The position numbers were made by a program, and so were the translations under genes. Positions 8,434-19,617 of a DNA stretch of 64,000 nt are shown piece after piece. The DNA lies in contig NZ_JANAIF010000006.1 in NCBI RefSeq assembly GCF_024721015.1, positions 1 to 64,000 on the forward strand. The letters run 5' to 3'. Source of the stretch: Xenorhabdus bovienii. Its GTDB lineage: Bacteria; Pseudomonadota; Gammaproteobacteria; Enterobacterales; Enterobacteriaceae. The notes beneath the pieces are model-generated. The model did not search any database, was not told the origin of the DNA, and was given only the letters and a program-made list of their open reading frames with translations. How positions within the stretch are numbered: the first letter of the stretch is position 1; every line of letters starts with the position of its first letter.

Positions 8434-9472
8434 GAGTTCCCTCCGTCTGATCATTCTGTGCCTGTTGTAATGCCTGACAGTCTTCTATCGGTTTTTTTTC
8501 GGTCTTAAAATGGTCGAAGCCTTTCAGATCCAGCTCAATTTCTTCATTGTTGTTGAAATAGCGGATACCTTCTGATTCCGGCCTGATTTGCCCGACACAG
8601 CGGAAACTGGCACCAGTATGTGCCAATGCCATATTTAGTGCACCACGGTTAAGTTCAGGTACGGTGAAGCACAATTCATAATCTTCTCCCCCCCCCAGCG
8701 CCCATGTTAATGCTTGCTCTGGTGTGGCATATTTCTGCACAGCCTCCGAATAAGGCAGCGCATCCAGATTAATACGCGCACCACATTGGCTGGTTGTCAG
8801 AATATGACTGAGATCAGAAATCAAACCATCGGACAAATCAATCGCGGAAGAGGCCAGATTACGCAGTGCCTGCCCTTGTAAAACCCGGGGCTGGGGACGA
8901 AGGTGACGTTTGACCAGCCAGTTGTGAATGGCGCTATCTTCCACAGCAAAGCGATCCTGCAACAGTGCAAGCCCCGCAGCACTGTCACCCAACGTTCCGG
9001 TTACATAAATCCAGTCACCGTTTTTCGCACCAGCACGGCGTAACGCCCTGCCAGCCGGAACCAGACCATGTACCGTCAGCGTCAGACTCATGGGGCCTTT
9101 TGTTGTATCCCCACCAATCAACTGCATGCCATAATAGTTCAGTTGTTCAAACAGACTATCACTGAACCGTTTTAACCAATCCTCATTGACGTCAGGTAAC
9201 GTTAACGCCAGCGATGCCCAAGCCGGATCTGCCCCAACTGCGGCCAGATCACTGATGTTGACAGCCAGCGCCTTATAAGCCAAATCTTCCGGGGAAATGT
9301 CAGGGAGGAAATGAACACCAGCAACCAGCGTATCGGTTGTCACCGCTAATTCTTGTTTCTCTGCAACGGTCATCAGCGCGCAGTCATCACCAATTCCTAG
9401 ATTCACATCACGTCGGCGGATGACATGGCGATTGAAATAACGTGCAATGAGGTCAAATTCACCACATGCCAT
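8426..9472 (-). CDS. thiL: Thiamine-monophosphate kinase
   Basis: ThiL phosphorylates thiamine monophosphate to the active cofactor thiamine diphosphate. From the start at 9472 the protein begins [13 protein letters not shown], as in E. coli, and is 348 residues long. An upstream in-frame ATG at 9508 would add 12 unconserved residues and overlaps a hairpin. Recognisable motifs are GIGDDCALM near residue 27, [13 protein letters not shown] near residue 71, GGDTTKGP near residue 122, and [10 protein letters not shown], the AIR-synthase-type ATP-binding fold. It lies between nusB and pgpA, overlapping the latter by 8 bases. Confidence 0.95.
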   Translation of the reverse strand: MACGEFDLIARYFNRHVIRRRDVNLGIGDDCALMTVAEKQELAVTTDTLVAGVHFLPDISPEDLAYKALAVNISDLAAVGADPAWASLALTLPDVNEDWLKRFSDSLFEQLNYYGMQLIGGDTTKGPMSLTLTVHGLVPAGRALRRAGAKNGDWIYVTGTLGDSAAGLALLQDRFAVEDSAIHNWLVKRHLRPQPRVLQGQALRNLASSAIDLSDGLISDLSHILTTSQCGARINLDALPYSEAVQKYATPEQALTWALGGGEDYELCFTVPELNRGALNMALAHTGASFRCVGQIRPESEGIRYFNNNEEIELDLKGFDHFKTEKKPIEDCQALQQAQNDQTEGTHG

Positions 9473-9504
9473 AATAGAATTCCAAAAAGTGACTGACGAT
9501 GAGC

Positions 9505-9532
9505 ACATGAGGCCGGGAAACCGGCCTCATGT
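9505..9532. other. Perfect GC-rich hairpin in the nusB-thiL spacer
   Basis: A 12-bp perfect stem (ACATGAGGCCGG and its complement) has a 4-base loop, GAAA on the plus strand and TTTC on the minus strand. There is no T tract on the gene strand, so it is not a canonical terminator. It may stabilise or process the nusB-thiL message, or attenuate it. Confidence 0.6.
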
Positions 9533-9573
9533 ATGAAATCATCGAGTTATAATGGGGAACTCCTGGCAAGCAA

Positions 9574-9990
9574 TCACTTTTTCTTGCGTGCTGCCGGGCC
9601 AGCTTTATCCAACACCCCATTCACGAATTTATGGCTATCTTCAGCACCAAACGTTTTTGCCAGTTCGATACCTTCATTAATAGCCACTTTATAGGGGACA
9701 TCATCACGAAAGCTTAGTTCAAACATCGCAACGCGCAAGATGGCTTTTTCCACCTGACCTAACTCTTCAAGCTGACGGGAAAGGTAAGGAGCCATCAAAG
9801 CATCCAATTTTGCAGCATTGACCGCTACCCCAGCCAGCAATTCACGGAAATAGGTGATATCAACACCAGTTACGTCCTGCTCTGACAAAAACTGAAATTC
9901 AATATCAGCAATGTCATTTTTGGATAATTGCCATGAATAAATTGCCTGAACAGCACACTCACGAGCACGACGACGAGCAGCAGGTTTCAC
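9574..9990 (-). CDS. nusB: Transcription antitermination protein NusB
   Basis: The 138-residue protein has the all-helical NusB fold. It starts [20 protein letters not shown], a basic N-terminus for binding boxA RNA together with NusE (ribosomal protein S10) in rRNA antitermination. Other family landmarks are ILRVAMFEL and [20 protein letters not shown] near the C-terminus, then FVNGVLDK. Its length matches E. coli NusB (139). It lies 29 bases downstream of ribH, preserving the ribH-nusB pairing of E. coli. Confidence 0.96.
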   Translation of the reverse strand: MKPAARRRARECAVQAIYSWQLSKNDIADIEFQFLSEQDVTGVDITYFRELLAGVAVNAAKLDALMAPYLSRQLEELGQVEKAILRVAMFELSFRDDVPYKVAINEGIELAKTFGAEDSHKFVNGVLDKAGPAARKKK

Positions 9991-10019
9991 AAAATTCCCC
10001 TTAATTAAAACTAAAAAAT

Positions 10020-10490
10020 TCAGCCTTTAATGGCTTTGATTACATTGATCATTTCTAATGCGGTCAAGGCCGCTTCCGCGCCTTTATTGCCCGCTTTAGT
10101 GCCAGCGCGTTCAATCGCCTGTTCAATACTTTCGGTTGTCAGAACACCAAATGCCACAGGAATATCACTGGACATCGCTACACTGGACAGTCCAGAGCTG
10201 CATTCACCAGCAACATATTCAAAATGGGCTGTACCGCCACGGATAACGGTTCCCAAAGCGATAACCGCATCATATTTTTGAGTCTCAGTCAGAGCCTTAA
10301 CCGTTAACGGTAATTCATAAGCACCTGGAACCCAGACTACAGTGATATTATCTGAAGAAACCTGACCGATGCGTTCCAGCGCATCCACGGCCCCTTCCAG
10401 CAGGCTGTCATTAATGAAGTTGTTAAAGCGGGCGATCGCAATGGCGATGCGGGCTTCTGGAGCTGCAACAACACCTTTGATTACGTTCAT
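10020..10490 (-). CDS. ribH: 6,7-dimethyl-8-ribityllumazine synthase
   Basis: Lumazine synthase condenses 5-amino-6-ribitylaminouracil with dihydroxybutanone phosphate in the penultimate step of riboflavin synthesis. The 156 residues equal the E. coli length. Motifs include [49 protein letters not shown] (the substrate-binding loop) and [17 protein letters not shown]. It lies between ribD and nusB. In E. coli it is also called ribE. Confidence 0.96.
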   Translation of the reverse strand: MNVIKGVVAAPEARIAIAIARFNNFINDSLLEGAVDALERIGQVSSDNITVVWVPGAYELPLTVKALTETQKYDAVIALGTVIRGGTAHFEYVAGECSSGLSSVAMSSDIPVAFGVLTTESIEQAIERAGTKAGNKGAEAALTALEMINVIKAIKG

Positions 10491-10579
10491 AGCCTTCCTT
10501 ATACCTTATTCATATCCGCAGGGGCGCGGATCTTATCACATTCTTTTTCTCTGCGTCTTGATTTATGTCCAAACTTGAA

Positions 10580-11689
10580 TCAAGACTCTGGCCGCAGGCG
10601 AAGACGCACATCAGGCCCAATCTGCCGGACATCAAACAGCGTGAATTCAGGCGCATCCGATAATTTTTGTAGCTCAGGGAGAGCAAATAGCCCACGGGCA
10701 GTATTTCCCAGCACTTTTGGCGCCATATAGAGGATTAACTCATCCACTAGCCCCAGAGATAACAATGCTCCCGCCAAAACAGGTCCACATTCAGCCCAAA
10801 CCGAATTTATCTGACGTTTACCCAATTGCATCATCAGCAAAACCAGATCAACACCCCCGCCGTGGGCAGGCAATATAATATGATCGACATTGCCAGGCCA
10901 CTGCTGCTCATCGGTGTGAGTACGTGCTAACCAACATTGCCCCGCCTGCTGTACAACTTGATGCTGTGGTGTTACGCGATTCTGGCTATCAACAATGATC
11001 CGGATTGGCTGACGTACTTGCTCTTGAGGATAAATCGCCTGTATTTCGGCCTCCAATTCATGCCAGCGGACAGTCAATGAAGGATCATCCGCCAATACCG
11101 TGGCACTGGAGCTGAGAATGGCACTGCATTGCGCCCGCAACTGCTGCACATCCTGACGGGCTTCTGGCGACGTAATCCACTTGCTTTCACCCGATGCCAG
11201 CGCAGTACGTCCATCCAGTGACGCGCCCATTTTCAGTTGCAAATAAGGGAATCCCGTGCGCATACGCTTGAGAAATCCCTTGTTCAGCGCTTCCGCCTGC
11301 GCCATCAACACGCCATGCTCAACGGCAATACCTGCCTGCTGCAATTTATACAAGCCACGCCCTGCAACCTGCGGATTGGGATCTTGCATAGCGGCCACAA
11401 CACGGCTGATGCCTGCTGCAATCAACGCATCGGCACAGGGAGGCGTCTTACCGTGGTGACTGCACGGTTCAAGGGTGACATAAGCCGTTGCCCCTTTTGC
11501 CTTGTCTCCGGCCATGCGGAGAGCATGTACCTCCGCATGAGGTTCACCGGCACATAAATGGAAACCTTCACCGACAATGTGATCACCCTGAACGATGACA
11601 CATCCAACATTCGGGTTTGGGGATGTCGTAAAACGTCCCTGAATCGCCAGTTCCAGCGCACGGGACATATATTTTTCATCGAGAGTCAT
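10580..11689 (-). CDS. ribD: Bifunctional riboflavin biosynthesis deaminase/reductase RibD
   Basis: This 369-residue fusion enzyme (E. coli 367) has an N-terminal zinc-dependent pyrimidine deaminase domain, with HAEVHALRMAG near residue 50 and PCSHHGKTPPC near residue 75. The C-terminal reductase domain starts with LQLKMGASLDGRTALASGES and contains RIIVDSQNR. Together the two domains carry out the second and third steps of riboflavin synthesis. It is encoded after nrdR and before ribH, as in E. coli. The spacer to nrdR contains a short tandem repeat. Confidence 0.96.
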   Translation of the reverse strand: MTLDEKYMSRALELAIQGRFTTSPNPNVGCVIVQGDHIVGEGFHLCAGEPHAEVHALRMAGDKAKGATAYVTLEPCSHHGKTPPCADALIAAGISRVVAAMQDPNPQVAGRGLYKLQQAGIAVEHGVLMAQAEALNKGFLKRMRTGFPYLQLKMGASLDGRTALASGESKWITSPEARQDVQQLRAQCSAILSSSATVLADDPSLTVRWHELEAEIQAIYPQEQVRQPIRIIVDSQNRVTPQHQVVQQAGQCWLARTHTDEQQWPGNVDHIILPAHGGGVDLVLLMMQLGKRQINSVWAECGPVLAGALLSLGLVDELILYMAPKVLGNTARGLFALPELQKLSDAPEFTLFDVRQIGPDVRLRLRPES

Positions 11690-11691
11690 AG

Positions 11692-11738
11692 TTTTTGAAA
11701 GCCTGATTTTTTGAAAGCCTGAGATTTTAGAAAGCCAG
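11692..11738. repeat. Three-unit short tandem repeat in the nrdR-ribD spacer
   Basis: Units TTTTTGAAAGCCTGA (11692-11706) and TTTTTTGAAAGCCTGA (11707-11722) are followed by a degenerate third unit, GATTTTAGAAAGCCAG (11723-11738). The repeat fills nearly the whole spacer between nrdR and ribD and contains no open frame of interest. It looks like a slippage-prone expansion. Confidence 0.7.
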
Positions 11739-11743
11739 TATAT

Positions 11744-12193
11744 TCAATCTTGTAGTCTGGCAATCTCTTCGCCAAATTCGCGAACATCTTCAAAGCTGCG
11801 GTAAACAGATGCAAAACGGATATAAGCTACTTTATCGAGCTTTTTCAACGCATCCATCACGAAATTCCCGATCATCTTGGATGGGATTTCTCGCTCTCCC
11901 GTTGCCCTCACTTGTGACTTAATATGTATAATCGCTGTTTCCACATCATCAGAGCTGACAGGACGTTTTTCCAGTGCCTTCAACATGCCACGACGCAATT
12001 TTTCTTCGTCGAAAGGCTCCCTAATGTCATCACTTTTAATCACTCTTGGCATCACCAGTTCTGCGATTTCAAACGTGGTGAATCTTTCATGACATTCGAG
12101 ACACTGACGACGACGGCGCACTTGTGAGCCATCTCCTACCAGACGGGAATCAATAACTTTAGTATCAACGGCTGCGCAAAATGGGCAATGCAT
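11744..12193 (-). CDS. nrdR: Transcriptional repressor NrdR
   Basis: This 149-residue regulator (same length as E. coli) represses ribonucleotide reductase operons according to the nucleotide bound. It has an N-terminal zinc ribbon (CPFC near residue 3 and CLEC near residue 31) followed by the ATP-cone domain, with [20 protein letters not shown] and [19 protein letters not shown] segments. It is the first gene of the nrdR-ribD-ribH-nusB-thiL-pgpA series and is separated from secF by a terminator. Confidence 0.97.
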   Translation of the reverse strand: MHCPFCAAVDTKVIDSRLVGDGSQVRRRRQCLECHERFTTFEIAELVMPRVIKSDDIREPFDEEKLRRGMLKALEKRPVSSDDVETAIIHIKSQVRATGEREIPSKMIGNFVMDALKKLDKVAYIRFASVYRSFEDVREFGEEIARLQD

Positions 12194-12250
12194 ATTGTTT
12201 CCTGACAGTTAACCGAACGGGAAGACAGTTTACCTTGAAGTGATAATGAA

Positions 12251-12284
12251 AAACACCCTGTAAGTAAGTACTCACAGGGTGTTT
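12251..12284 (-). terminator. Rho-independent terminator after secF
   Basis: An 11-bp stem, AAACACCCTGT with its complement, has a 12-base loop and a run of T on the minus strand. It lies 33 bases past the secF stop and ends the yajC-secD-secF transcript before nrdR. Confidence 0.85.
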
Positions 12285-12316
12285 AAACGATATCAGAACT
12301 AGATCGTGTCAGGCTA

Positions 12317-13285
12317 TTAAGGAAGAATGGAAGGCTGATCCGCCCCTTCTTTCTCAACTTTCTGCTGAATCATATGCTCACGCTTCATTCCCAGTTTCAA
12401 GGCCAGTGCAGAAGCAACATAGATAGAAGATATTGTACCGATGGAAACCCCGATTAACATCGCCAGTGAGAAACCTTTCAGCATTTCACCACCAAAGATG
12501 TAAAGCATCAGAACAACGAGCAGCGTTGTCGCTGAAGTCATGATCGTACGGCTCAAAGTCTGAGTCAGGGAAACGTTCATGATTTCATACGATGTGCCAC
12601 GGCGTATCTTACGGAAGTTTTCACGGATACGGTCCGATACCACAATACTGTCGTTCAATGAATAACCAATAACAGACATCAACGATGCCACGATGGTCAG
12701 GTCAACTTCAATGTGGAATAACGACAGTACACCCAGTGTAATGATCACGTCATGCGCCAGCGCGATAACAGCTCCCAATGCCAGACGCCATTCAAAGCGG
12801 AAACCGACATAAATCAGGATGCTAATTAACGCAGCCAGCAGAGCCATTGCTCCCGTCTGCGCCAACTCGCCTCCCACACTTGGCCCGACAAACTCAACAC
12901 GCTTGACGACTGCATCTTTGTCAATATTCGCGTTGATAACCGAGATAATTTTATTACCCAGTTCCTGCCCTGCATTGCCCGTCACAGGTGGCATACGCAC
13001 CATCACATCACGGCTACTGCCAAAGTTTTGCAGTAGCGGATCGGCAAAACCGTTTTTCGTGAGGCTTTCGCGCATCTTATCCAGATCGGCGGGTTTACTC
13101 AGGTTAATCTCGATTACCGTACCACCGGTAAAATCTAACCCCCAGTTAAACCCACGGACACCCATCGTAATGATGGAAGCGACCAACAACAGTAACGAAA
13201 TCCCAAAGGCAACGTTGTCCCAGCGCATAAAGTCGATGACTTTACGCCCATAGTTTAATTGTTCAACAGTGTAATCCTGTGCCAC
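12317..13285 (-). CDS. secF: Protein translocase subunit SecF
   Basis: SecF is the smaller partner of SecD in the inner-membrane complex that uses the proton gradient to complete protein export through SecYEG. The 322-residue sequence has the first transmembrane helix near residue 25, then [12 protein letters not shown], a periplasmic domain, and five C-terminal helices. These contain the conserved AHDVIITLG and [20 protein letters not shown] motifs. It follows secD by 10 bases. The RND-like helices and the gene order yajC-secD-secF match E. coli. Confidence 0.97.
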   Translation of the reverse strand: MAQDYTVEQLNYGRKVIDFMRWDNVAFGISLLLLVASIITMGVRGFNWGLDFTGGTVIEINLSKPADLDKMRESLTKNGFADPLLQNFGSSRDVMVRMPPVTGNAGQELGNKIISVINANIDKDAVVKRVEFVGPSVGGELAQTGAMALLAALISILIYVGFRFEWRLALGAVIALAHDVIITLGVLSLFHIEVDLTIVASLMSVIGYSLNDSIVVSDRIRENFRKIRRGTSYEIMNVSLTQTLSRTIMTSATTLLVVLMLYIFGGEMLKGFSLAMLIGVSIGTISSIYVASALALKLGMKREHMIQQKVEKEGADQPSILP

Positions 13286-13295
13286 AACGTGCTCC

Positions 13296-15143
13296 TTAAA
13301 TTGACAGCTTATTGATACGCTTACCGCCGTACAGCAGGTTCACGACAGCGCGTGTTCCCACAATGGCAGTGAACATCGACGTCGCCACACCAATGCTGGT
13401 CGTGATCGCGAAGCCCTTGATGGAACCCGTTCCCACTGCATACAGAATCACAGCAGTAATCAGCGTAGTCAGGTTTGCGTCAATGATACTGGAGAACGCA
13501 CCTTTGTAGCCTTCATGAATCGCTTGCTGCACCGTACGCCCGTTACGCAGTTCTTCTTTGATACGCTCGTTAATCAAAACGTTCGCATCCACTGCCACGG
13601 CGAGGGTCAATACGATACCTGCAATACCCGGCATCGTCAGCGTCGCCCCCGGTAACAAGGACATGACACCGACGATCAGCACTAAGTTAGCCAGCAGAGC
13701 ACTGCTCGCAATCAATCCGAACTTGCGGTAGTAAATCACCATGAACAGGATAGAAGAGATCAAGCCCCACAGACAGGCTTCGAGCCCCTGCTCGATATTC
13801 TGTAAGCCAAGGGTTGGTCCAATAGTCCGTTCTTCAACAATCTGGATGGGTGCGATCAAAGCACCTGCACGCAACAGCAGCGCCAACTGACGGGCTTCAT
13901 TCGGGTTACCAATTCCGGTAATACGGAAACTATTTCCCAAACGAGACTGAATGGTGGCGATGTTAATAACTTCTTCTTGCTTCACCAGAACCGAACGGCC
14001 ATTGGCATCCTTCTTGCCACTGTCCTTATATTCTACAAACAGCGTAGCCATTGGCTTTTGCAAGTTGTCTTTGGTGAAGTTAGACATCGCACTACCGCCA
14101 GCACCGTCCAACGAAATATTCACCTGCGGATTACCGTATTCATCAGTACTGGAAGTGGAATCCGTAATATGGTCACCGGTCAGGATCACACGCTTGTACA
14201 GCACAACTGGGTTGCTATCACGGGTATACTTCAGTTCTGAATCACCCGGAATCCGACCAGATACTGCGGCACTCTGATCAACATTGCTGTTTACCAGACG
14301 GAACTCCAGCGTTGCCGTTGCACCGAGGATTTCTTTGGCACGTGCGGTATCCTGAATGCCAGGCAGCTCAACAACAATACGATCTGTACCCTGACGTTGA
14401 ACCAGCGGCTCTGCTACACCTAACTGGTTAACACGATTACGCAGGATAGTGATATTTTGCTGTACCGCATAGGTACGAGCTTCACGCAGGCGATCGTCAC
14501 TCATAACGACTTTCAGCGTACTATTCGCGCCAGTGGAGAAGACTAAATCACGGTGACGGGGTTCGAGATAACTTTCCGCTTTGGAACGTGCATCATTATC
14601 GCGGAAACGGACTTCCACTCCATAGTTATCAAGCTTACGGACAGAGGAATAAAGGATGCCTTGATCACGCAATTCAGAGCGCAGGCTATCAATGTTCTGT
14701 TCTTGTAGCTTATTCAGTGCGGTTTCCATATCCACTTCCATCAGGAAGTGAACGCCTCCACGCAGATCAAGCCCCAGTTTCATTGGCTCAGCACCCACTT
14801 TACTTAGCCAAAGAGGTGTCGCGGGCGCAAGGTTCAATGCCACGACATATTGTTCTCCTAATGCGGAAACCAATGCTTCACGGGCACGAAGTTGAACATC
14901 AGAATTATTGAAGCGAGCAAGGATTGCCCCATTTTCCAGTGCAATGGACTTGCTCTTGATTTGTTCTTTTTCTAAAACATTACGGACTTGGTCCAGCGTT
15001 TTTTCACTGGCGGCGATGCCCCGCGCGCCAGTGATTTGTACAGCCGGATCCTCACCATATAGGTTGGGAAGTGCATAAAGCAAACCGATGAGGATCGCAG
15101 CGATCAGCATCAGATACTTCCACAAAGGATAACGGTTCAACAC
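13296..15143 (-). CDS. secD: Protein translocase subunit SecD
   Basis: The 615-residue protein (E. coli 615) starts [20 protein letters not shown], the first membrane helix. [16 protein letters not shown] and the large periplasmic P1 domain follow. The C-terminal half carries five helices with [20 protein letters not shown] and [18 protein letters not shown]. SecD and SecF drive late steps of export using the proton motive force. It lies 28 bases after yajC and just before secF in one operon. Confidence 0.97.
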   Translation of the reverse strand: MLNRYPLWKYLMLIAAILIGLLYALPNLYGEDPAVQITGARGIAASEKTLDQVRNVLEKEQIKSKSIALENGAILARFNNSDVQLRAREALVSALGEQYVVALNLAPATPLWLSKVGAEPMKLGLDLRGGVHFLMEVDMETALNKLQEQNIDSLRSELRDQGILYSSVRKLDNYGVEVRFRDNDARSKAESYLEPRHRDLVFSTGANSTLKVVMSDDRLREARTYAVQQNITILRNRVNQLGVAEPLVQRQGTDRIVVELPGIQDTARAKEILGATATLEFRLVNSNVDQSAAVSGRIPGDSELKYTRDSNPVVLYKRVILTGDHITDSTSSTDEYGNPQVNISLDGAGGSAMSNFTKDNLQKPMATLFVEYKDSGKKDANGRSVLVKQEEVINIATIQSRLGNSFRITGIGNPNEARQLALLLRAGALIAPIQIVEERTIGPTLGLQNIEQGLEACLWGLISSILFMVIYYRKFGLIASSALLANLVLIVGVMSLLPGATLTMPGIAGIVLTLAVAVDANVLINERIKEELRNGRTVQQAIHEGYKGAFSSIIDANLTTLITAVILYAVGTGSIKGFAITTSIGVATSMFTAIVGTRAVVNLLYGGKRINKLSI

Positions 15144-15171
15144 GGCAGTTCCCTTCGGGAAAATCGGAAAA

Positions 15172-15510
15172 TTAAATAGCCTTCATTGTACCTTTCGGCA
15201 AAATGGCAGCGACGAAATCACGTTTGACAGTTATTTCAGTAGTGTCATTCAGAGCAATCACAACGTAACCTGTTTCAGACACTTTAGAGACACGACCCAC
15301 TAAACCACCAGAAGTCAGCACTTCATCACCTTTGGCAATGGAATCCATCAGTTTTTTATGTTCTTTGGTGCGTTTTTGTTGTGGACGCAGGATCATGAAA
15401 TAGAAAATCAAACCGAAAACAACCAGCATGATAATCAGAGAATATGGGCTTCCCTGAGATTGCGCTGGTGCGCCAGCAGATGCCGCAGCTTCAGAAATAA
15501 AAAAACTCAT
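15172..15510 (-). CDS. yajC: Sec translocon accessory subunit YajC
   Basis: From the start at 15510 the protein has 112 residues and begins [13 protein letters not shown], with GAGGGAA upstream. A longer frame reaching 15609 would add 33 residues read through a tandem repeat, which is unlikely to be real. A single membrane helix ([20 protein letters not shown]) is followed by a cytoplasmic domain with [17 protein letters not shown]. YajC associates with SecD and SecF. Its position between tgt and secD is as in E. coli. Confidence 0.95.
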   Translation of the reverse strand: MSFFISEAAASAGAPAQSQGSPYSLIIMLVVFGLIFYFMILRPQQKRTKEHKKLMDSIAKGDEVLTSGGLVGRVSKVSETGYVVIALNDTTEITVKRDFVAAILPKGTMKAI

Positions 15511-15521
15511 CAAATTTCCCT

Positions 15522-15566
15522 CATTGTTATCGAAAACATTGTTGTCAAAAATATTGTTATCGAAAA
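15522..15566. repeat. Three 15-bp tandem repeats in the yajC leader
   Basis: Units CATTGTTATCGAAAA, CATTGTTGTCAAAAA and TATTGTTATCGAAAA lie end to end immediately upstream of the yajC ribosome binding site. Since 15 is divisible by three, the array stays open and makes a spurious 33-codon upstream extension of yajC. Confidence 0.75.
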
Positions 15567-15634
15567 TCGACAGTGGCTCGATCAAAAACCAGCCCGATAT
15601 GCTACACATATTGAGGCTGGTTAGTCACGCCAAA

Positions 15635-16759
<1,125 letters not shown>

Positions 16760-16829
16760 TTAACCTCCAGACACCAGAAAAACAGTCTGATGTTATGTTT
16801 AAACGTCGTTCAAACCAGCTAAGCCGGAA

Positions 16830-17897
16830 TTACGATACTTTCTCTTTTGCTGCCACAGGATTACGATTAATAAACATCGCATCACCATAACTAAAAAAGC
16901 GATATTTTTCGGCTATCGCTTCTTTATAAGCATTCATGGTATTTTTATAACCTGCAAATGCAGAAACCAGCATAATAAGCGTGGACTCCGGCAAATGGAA
17001 ATTGGTAATCAACGCATCAACGACCTGATATTCAAACCCCGGATAAATAAAGATTTGGGTATCATTAAAAAACGGCGAGATAAGGCCTTTCTGGCTGGCA
17101 CGAGCCGCACTTTCCAATGAACGGACGGACGTTGTACCCACGGCCACAACCTTATTGCCACGCGCCTTACACGCCAATACCGCATCAACGACATTTTGCG
17201 GAACTTCTGCATACTCAGCATGCATGATATGGTCTTCGATGGTTTCCACCCGCACAGGCTGGAAAGTCCCTGCGCCGACATGCAGGGTAACAAAAGCCAT
17301 ATCGATGCCTTTTTCACGCAGTGCGGCCAACAGGGGTTCATCAAAATGCAGCCCGGCGGTCGGTGCCGCAACGGCACCAGGGCGTTCACTGTAGACCGTC
17401 TGATATAATTCACGATCCGATTCTTCATCAGGACGGGCAATATACGGTGGCAACGGCATGTGACCAATTTCATCCAAAATGGTCAATACATCACGATCAT
17501 CATCAAAACGGATTTCAAATAAAGTATCGTGGCGCGCCAGCATTGTTGCCCTGATGCTTTCATCTTCGCCCAGCAGAAGCTCTGCACCTTCTTTCAGTGC
17601 CTTGGACGCACGAACGTGAGCGAGTACTCGCTTATTATCCAGCATCCTTTCTACTAAAACTTCCAATTTCCCACCCGTCGCCTTGCGACCAAACAGACGC
17701 GCAGGAATAACTCGCGTGTTATTGAAAACCAGCAGATCACCGGCTTCCAGCTTATCCAACACATCAGTGAAAATACCGTGCGTCAGCCCTCCGGTTTCGC
17801 CATCAAGGGCAAGCAGGCGGCAACCACTCCGCTGCGGCTGGGGATAGTGAGCAATCAGCTCTTCTGGCAGTTCAAATGTAAAATCAGCGACACGCAT
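16830..17897 (-). CDS. queA: S-adenosylmethionine:tRNA ribosyltransferase-isomerase
   Basis: QueA transfers and rearranges the ribosyl group of SAM onto preQ1-modified tRNA to make epoxyqueuosine. The chosen start at 17897 gives 355 residues beginning [19 protein letters not shown], matching the E. coli start. An in-frame ATG at 17915 would add six residues. Landmarks are [15 protein letters not shown] near residue 56, [13 protein letters not shown] near residue 175, [17 protein letters not shown] [15 protein letters not shown], and [18 protein letters not shown]. It is divergent from acpH. Confidence 0.96.
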   Translation of the reverse strand: MRVADFTFELPEELIAHYPQPQRSGCRLLALDGETGGLTHGIFTDVLDKLEAGDLLVFNNTRVIPARLFGRKATGGKLEVLVERMLDNKRVLAHVRASKALKEGAELLLGEDESIRATMLARHDTLFEIRFDDDRDVLTILDEIGHMPLPPYIARPDEESDRELYQTVYSERPGAVAAPTAGLHFDEPLLAALREKGIDMAFVTLHVGAGTFQPVRVETIEDHIMHAEYAEVPQNVVDAVLACKARGNKVVAVGTTSVRSLESAARASQKGLISPFFNDTQIFIYPGFEYQVVDALITNFHLPESTLIMLVSAFAGYKNTMNAYKEAIAEKYRFFSYGDAMFINRNPVAAKEKVS

Positions 17898-18002
17898 TTT
17901 ATCTGTATCATTCAAAAAAACAGGCGGACTAGTCTAGTGCCGCACGCGCAAGGGTGCAAGAAAGAAGCATATTAGTTTCACTATTTCCGGTATACTCTCG
18001 CT

Positions 18003-18626
18003 ATGAATTTTCTCGCACATCTTCATTTGGCTGCATTATCGGAAAGTTCCTTACTGGGCAATTTAATGGCGGATTTTGTCCGTGGCTCTCCAAAAGGATT
18101 ATTCAGCCCCGATATTGTAGAAGGTATTCGCCTGCACCGTAGGATAGACAACCTAACGGACAGCCATCCATTGGTTACCGAAGCACGCACACTGTTTCGT
18201 AGCGAGTATCGACGCGTAGCTTCCATTACCCTTGATATCATCTGGGATCATTTCCTTTCTCTGCATTGGGACAAACTTGAAAAAAATTACTCCCTGCCTG
18301 AATTTGTACATCTTGCCCGTAGTCAGATAGAACCGCATCTTAGCGTCACGCCTGAAAAATTTCAGGAGTTGAACAAATATCTCTGGTCAGAAAATCTACT
18401 TATCCGCTATGCCGATATGTCATGTATTGCCAATGTACTGAAAGGCATGGCTCACAGACGCCCTAAATTATCGGCACTGGCAGGATCGTATCAAGATATC
18501 GAAATGCATTATCTTGATTTTGAAGCGCTATTTTGGAAATTCTATCCACACATGATGGCACTGGCGACAAATAAGCGACTGCTTGAGCAAGATATTTCGC
18601 CAGAACCTTGCACTTTTTCCAAATAG
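18003..18626 (+). CDS. acpH: Acyl carrier protein phosphodiesterase
   Basis: AcpH removes the 4'-phosphopantetheine group from holo-ACP. The 207-residue protein starts [20 protein letters not shown], nearly the same as E. coli AcpH (193 residues). It keeps [29 protein letters not shown] and [14 protein letters not shown]. The HD-like metal-binding residues are therefore present. The C-terminus is slightly longer than in E. coli. It is divergent from queA, as in E. coli, but the next genes differ, with a peroxiredoxin and ggt in place of malZ and proY. Confidence 0.93.
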   Translation: MNFLAHLHLAALSESSLLGNLMADFVRGSPKGLFSPDIVEGIRLHRRIDNLTDSHPLVTEARTLFRSEYRRVASITLDIIWDHFLSLHWDKLEKNYSLPEFVHLARSQIEPHLSVTPEKFQELNKYLWSENLLIRYADMSCIANVLKGMAHRRPKLSALAGSYQDIEMHYLDFEALFWKFYPHMMALATNKRLLEQDISPEPCTFSK

Positions 18627-18782
18627 CTTTATCTTATCTAGGCTAAAAGGAATTAAAAGCAAATTATTGATAGGCAAAACCTATTATATCAATTGGTATT
18701 TTATCCTTTATTGCTTTACCCTAATTCCTTATGCTGTAACCCGTTTCTACATACCCCCTTTTTAAAATCACAGGAGTCAATT

Positions 18783-19385
18783 ATGGTTCTAGTAACCCGC
18801 CAAGCCCCTGACTTTACAGCCGCAGCGGTTCTCGGTAACGGTGAAATCGTTGGTAATTTCAACCTGAAAAAACACCTGAATGGTCGTCCAGCCGTTATCT
18901 TCTTCTGGCCAATGGACTTCACTTTTGTTTGCCCTTCTGAGCTGATCGCGTTTGATCACCGTTATGAAGAATTCCAAAAGCGCGGTGTTGAAGTCATCGG
19001 CATTTCCTTCGACTCTGAATTCGTTCACAACGCATGGCGTAAAACCCCAATCAGCGAAGGTGGCATCGGCGAAGTCAAATACCCAATGGTTGCTGACATC
19101 AAACGTGACATCATGAAATCTTACGGCATTGAGCACCCAGAAGCGGGTGTTGCCCTGCGTGGTTCTTTCCTGATCGACAAAAACGGTGTTGTTCGTCATC
19201 AAGTCGTTAACGATCTGCCACTGGGCCGTAACATCGATGAAATGCTGCGTATGGTTGACGCACTGCAATTCCACGAAGAGCACGGCGAAGTTTGTCCTGC
19301 ACAGTGGGCAAAAGGTCAGGAAGGTATGGGTGCGTCCCCTGAAGGCGTCGCAAAATACCTGACCAAAAACGCTGACAAATTGTAA
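18783..19385 (+). CDS. Typical 2-Cys peroxiredoxin (AhpC/TSA family)
   Basis: The 200-residue cytoplasmic peroxidase reduces hydrogen peroxide and organic peroxides. The peroxidatic cysteine is in DFTFVCPSELIAFDHRYEEF near residue 50 and the resolving cysteine is in HGEVCPAQWAKGQ near residue 170. I chose the start at 18783, which has CAGGAG eight bases upstream. The frame is open for another 30 codons upstream, but those residues are not part of the family. It resembles the peroxiredoxin C type rather than E. coli AhpC, and no ahpF lies next to it. A good terminator follows, so it is probably monocistronic. Confidence 0.93.
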   Translation: MVLVTRQAPDFTAAAVLGNGEIVGNFNLKKHLNGRPAVIFFWPMDFTFVCPSELIAFDHRYEEFQKRGVEVIGISFDSEFVHNAWRKTPISEGGIGEVKYPMVADIKRDIMKSYGIEHPEAGVALRGSFLIDKNGVVRHQVVNDLPLGRNIDEMLRMVDALQFHEEHGEVCPAQWAKGQEGMGASPEGVAKYLTKNADKL

Positions 19386-19439
19386 TTCCCGTCAGAGTTG
19401 TCTCCATTGATAGCATCACGTTATTAATGAATTCCCCTA

Positions 19440-19467
19440 AACCAGCCGCTCTGTCGGCTGGTTTTTC
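19440..19467 (+). terminator. Rho-independent terminator after the peroxiredoxin gene
   Basis: A 9-bp stem, AACCAGCCG with CGGCTGGTT, has a 6-base loop and is followed by TTTCTT. It lies 55 bases after the stop codon. Confidence 0.9.
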
Positions 19468-19617
19468 TTATCTAAAATTTCTCATTTTATTACCTTGCGC
19501 ACAAAAAATTGCTTTTCAAAAATCCTAAGCGTTAGATAATGCTGATTACAAAAAATTAACATTGATATCACAGCTCACGGAGTCCTACTCCAACCACTCA
19601 TTCTTAGGAGTACCATC

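Noticed and set aside
10491..10579. An FMN riboswitch in the ribD-ribH region
   Set aside because: The spacers here are short and lack the conserved RFN element; in enterobacteria that riboswitch sits before ribB, which is not in this window.
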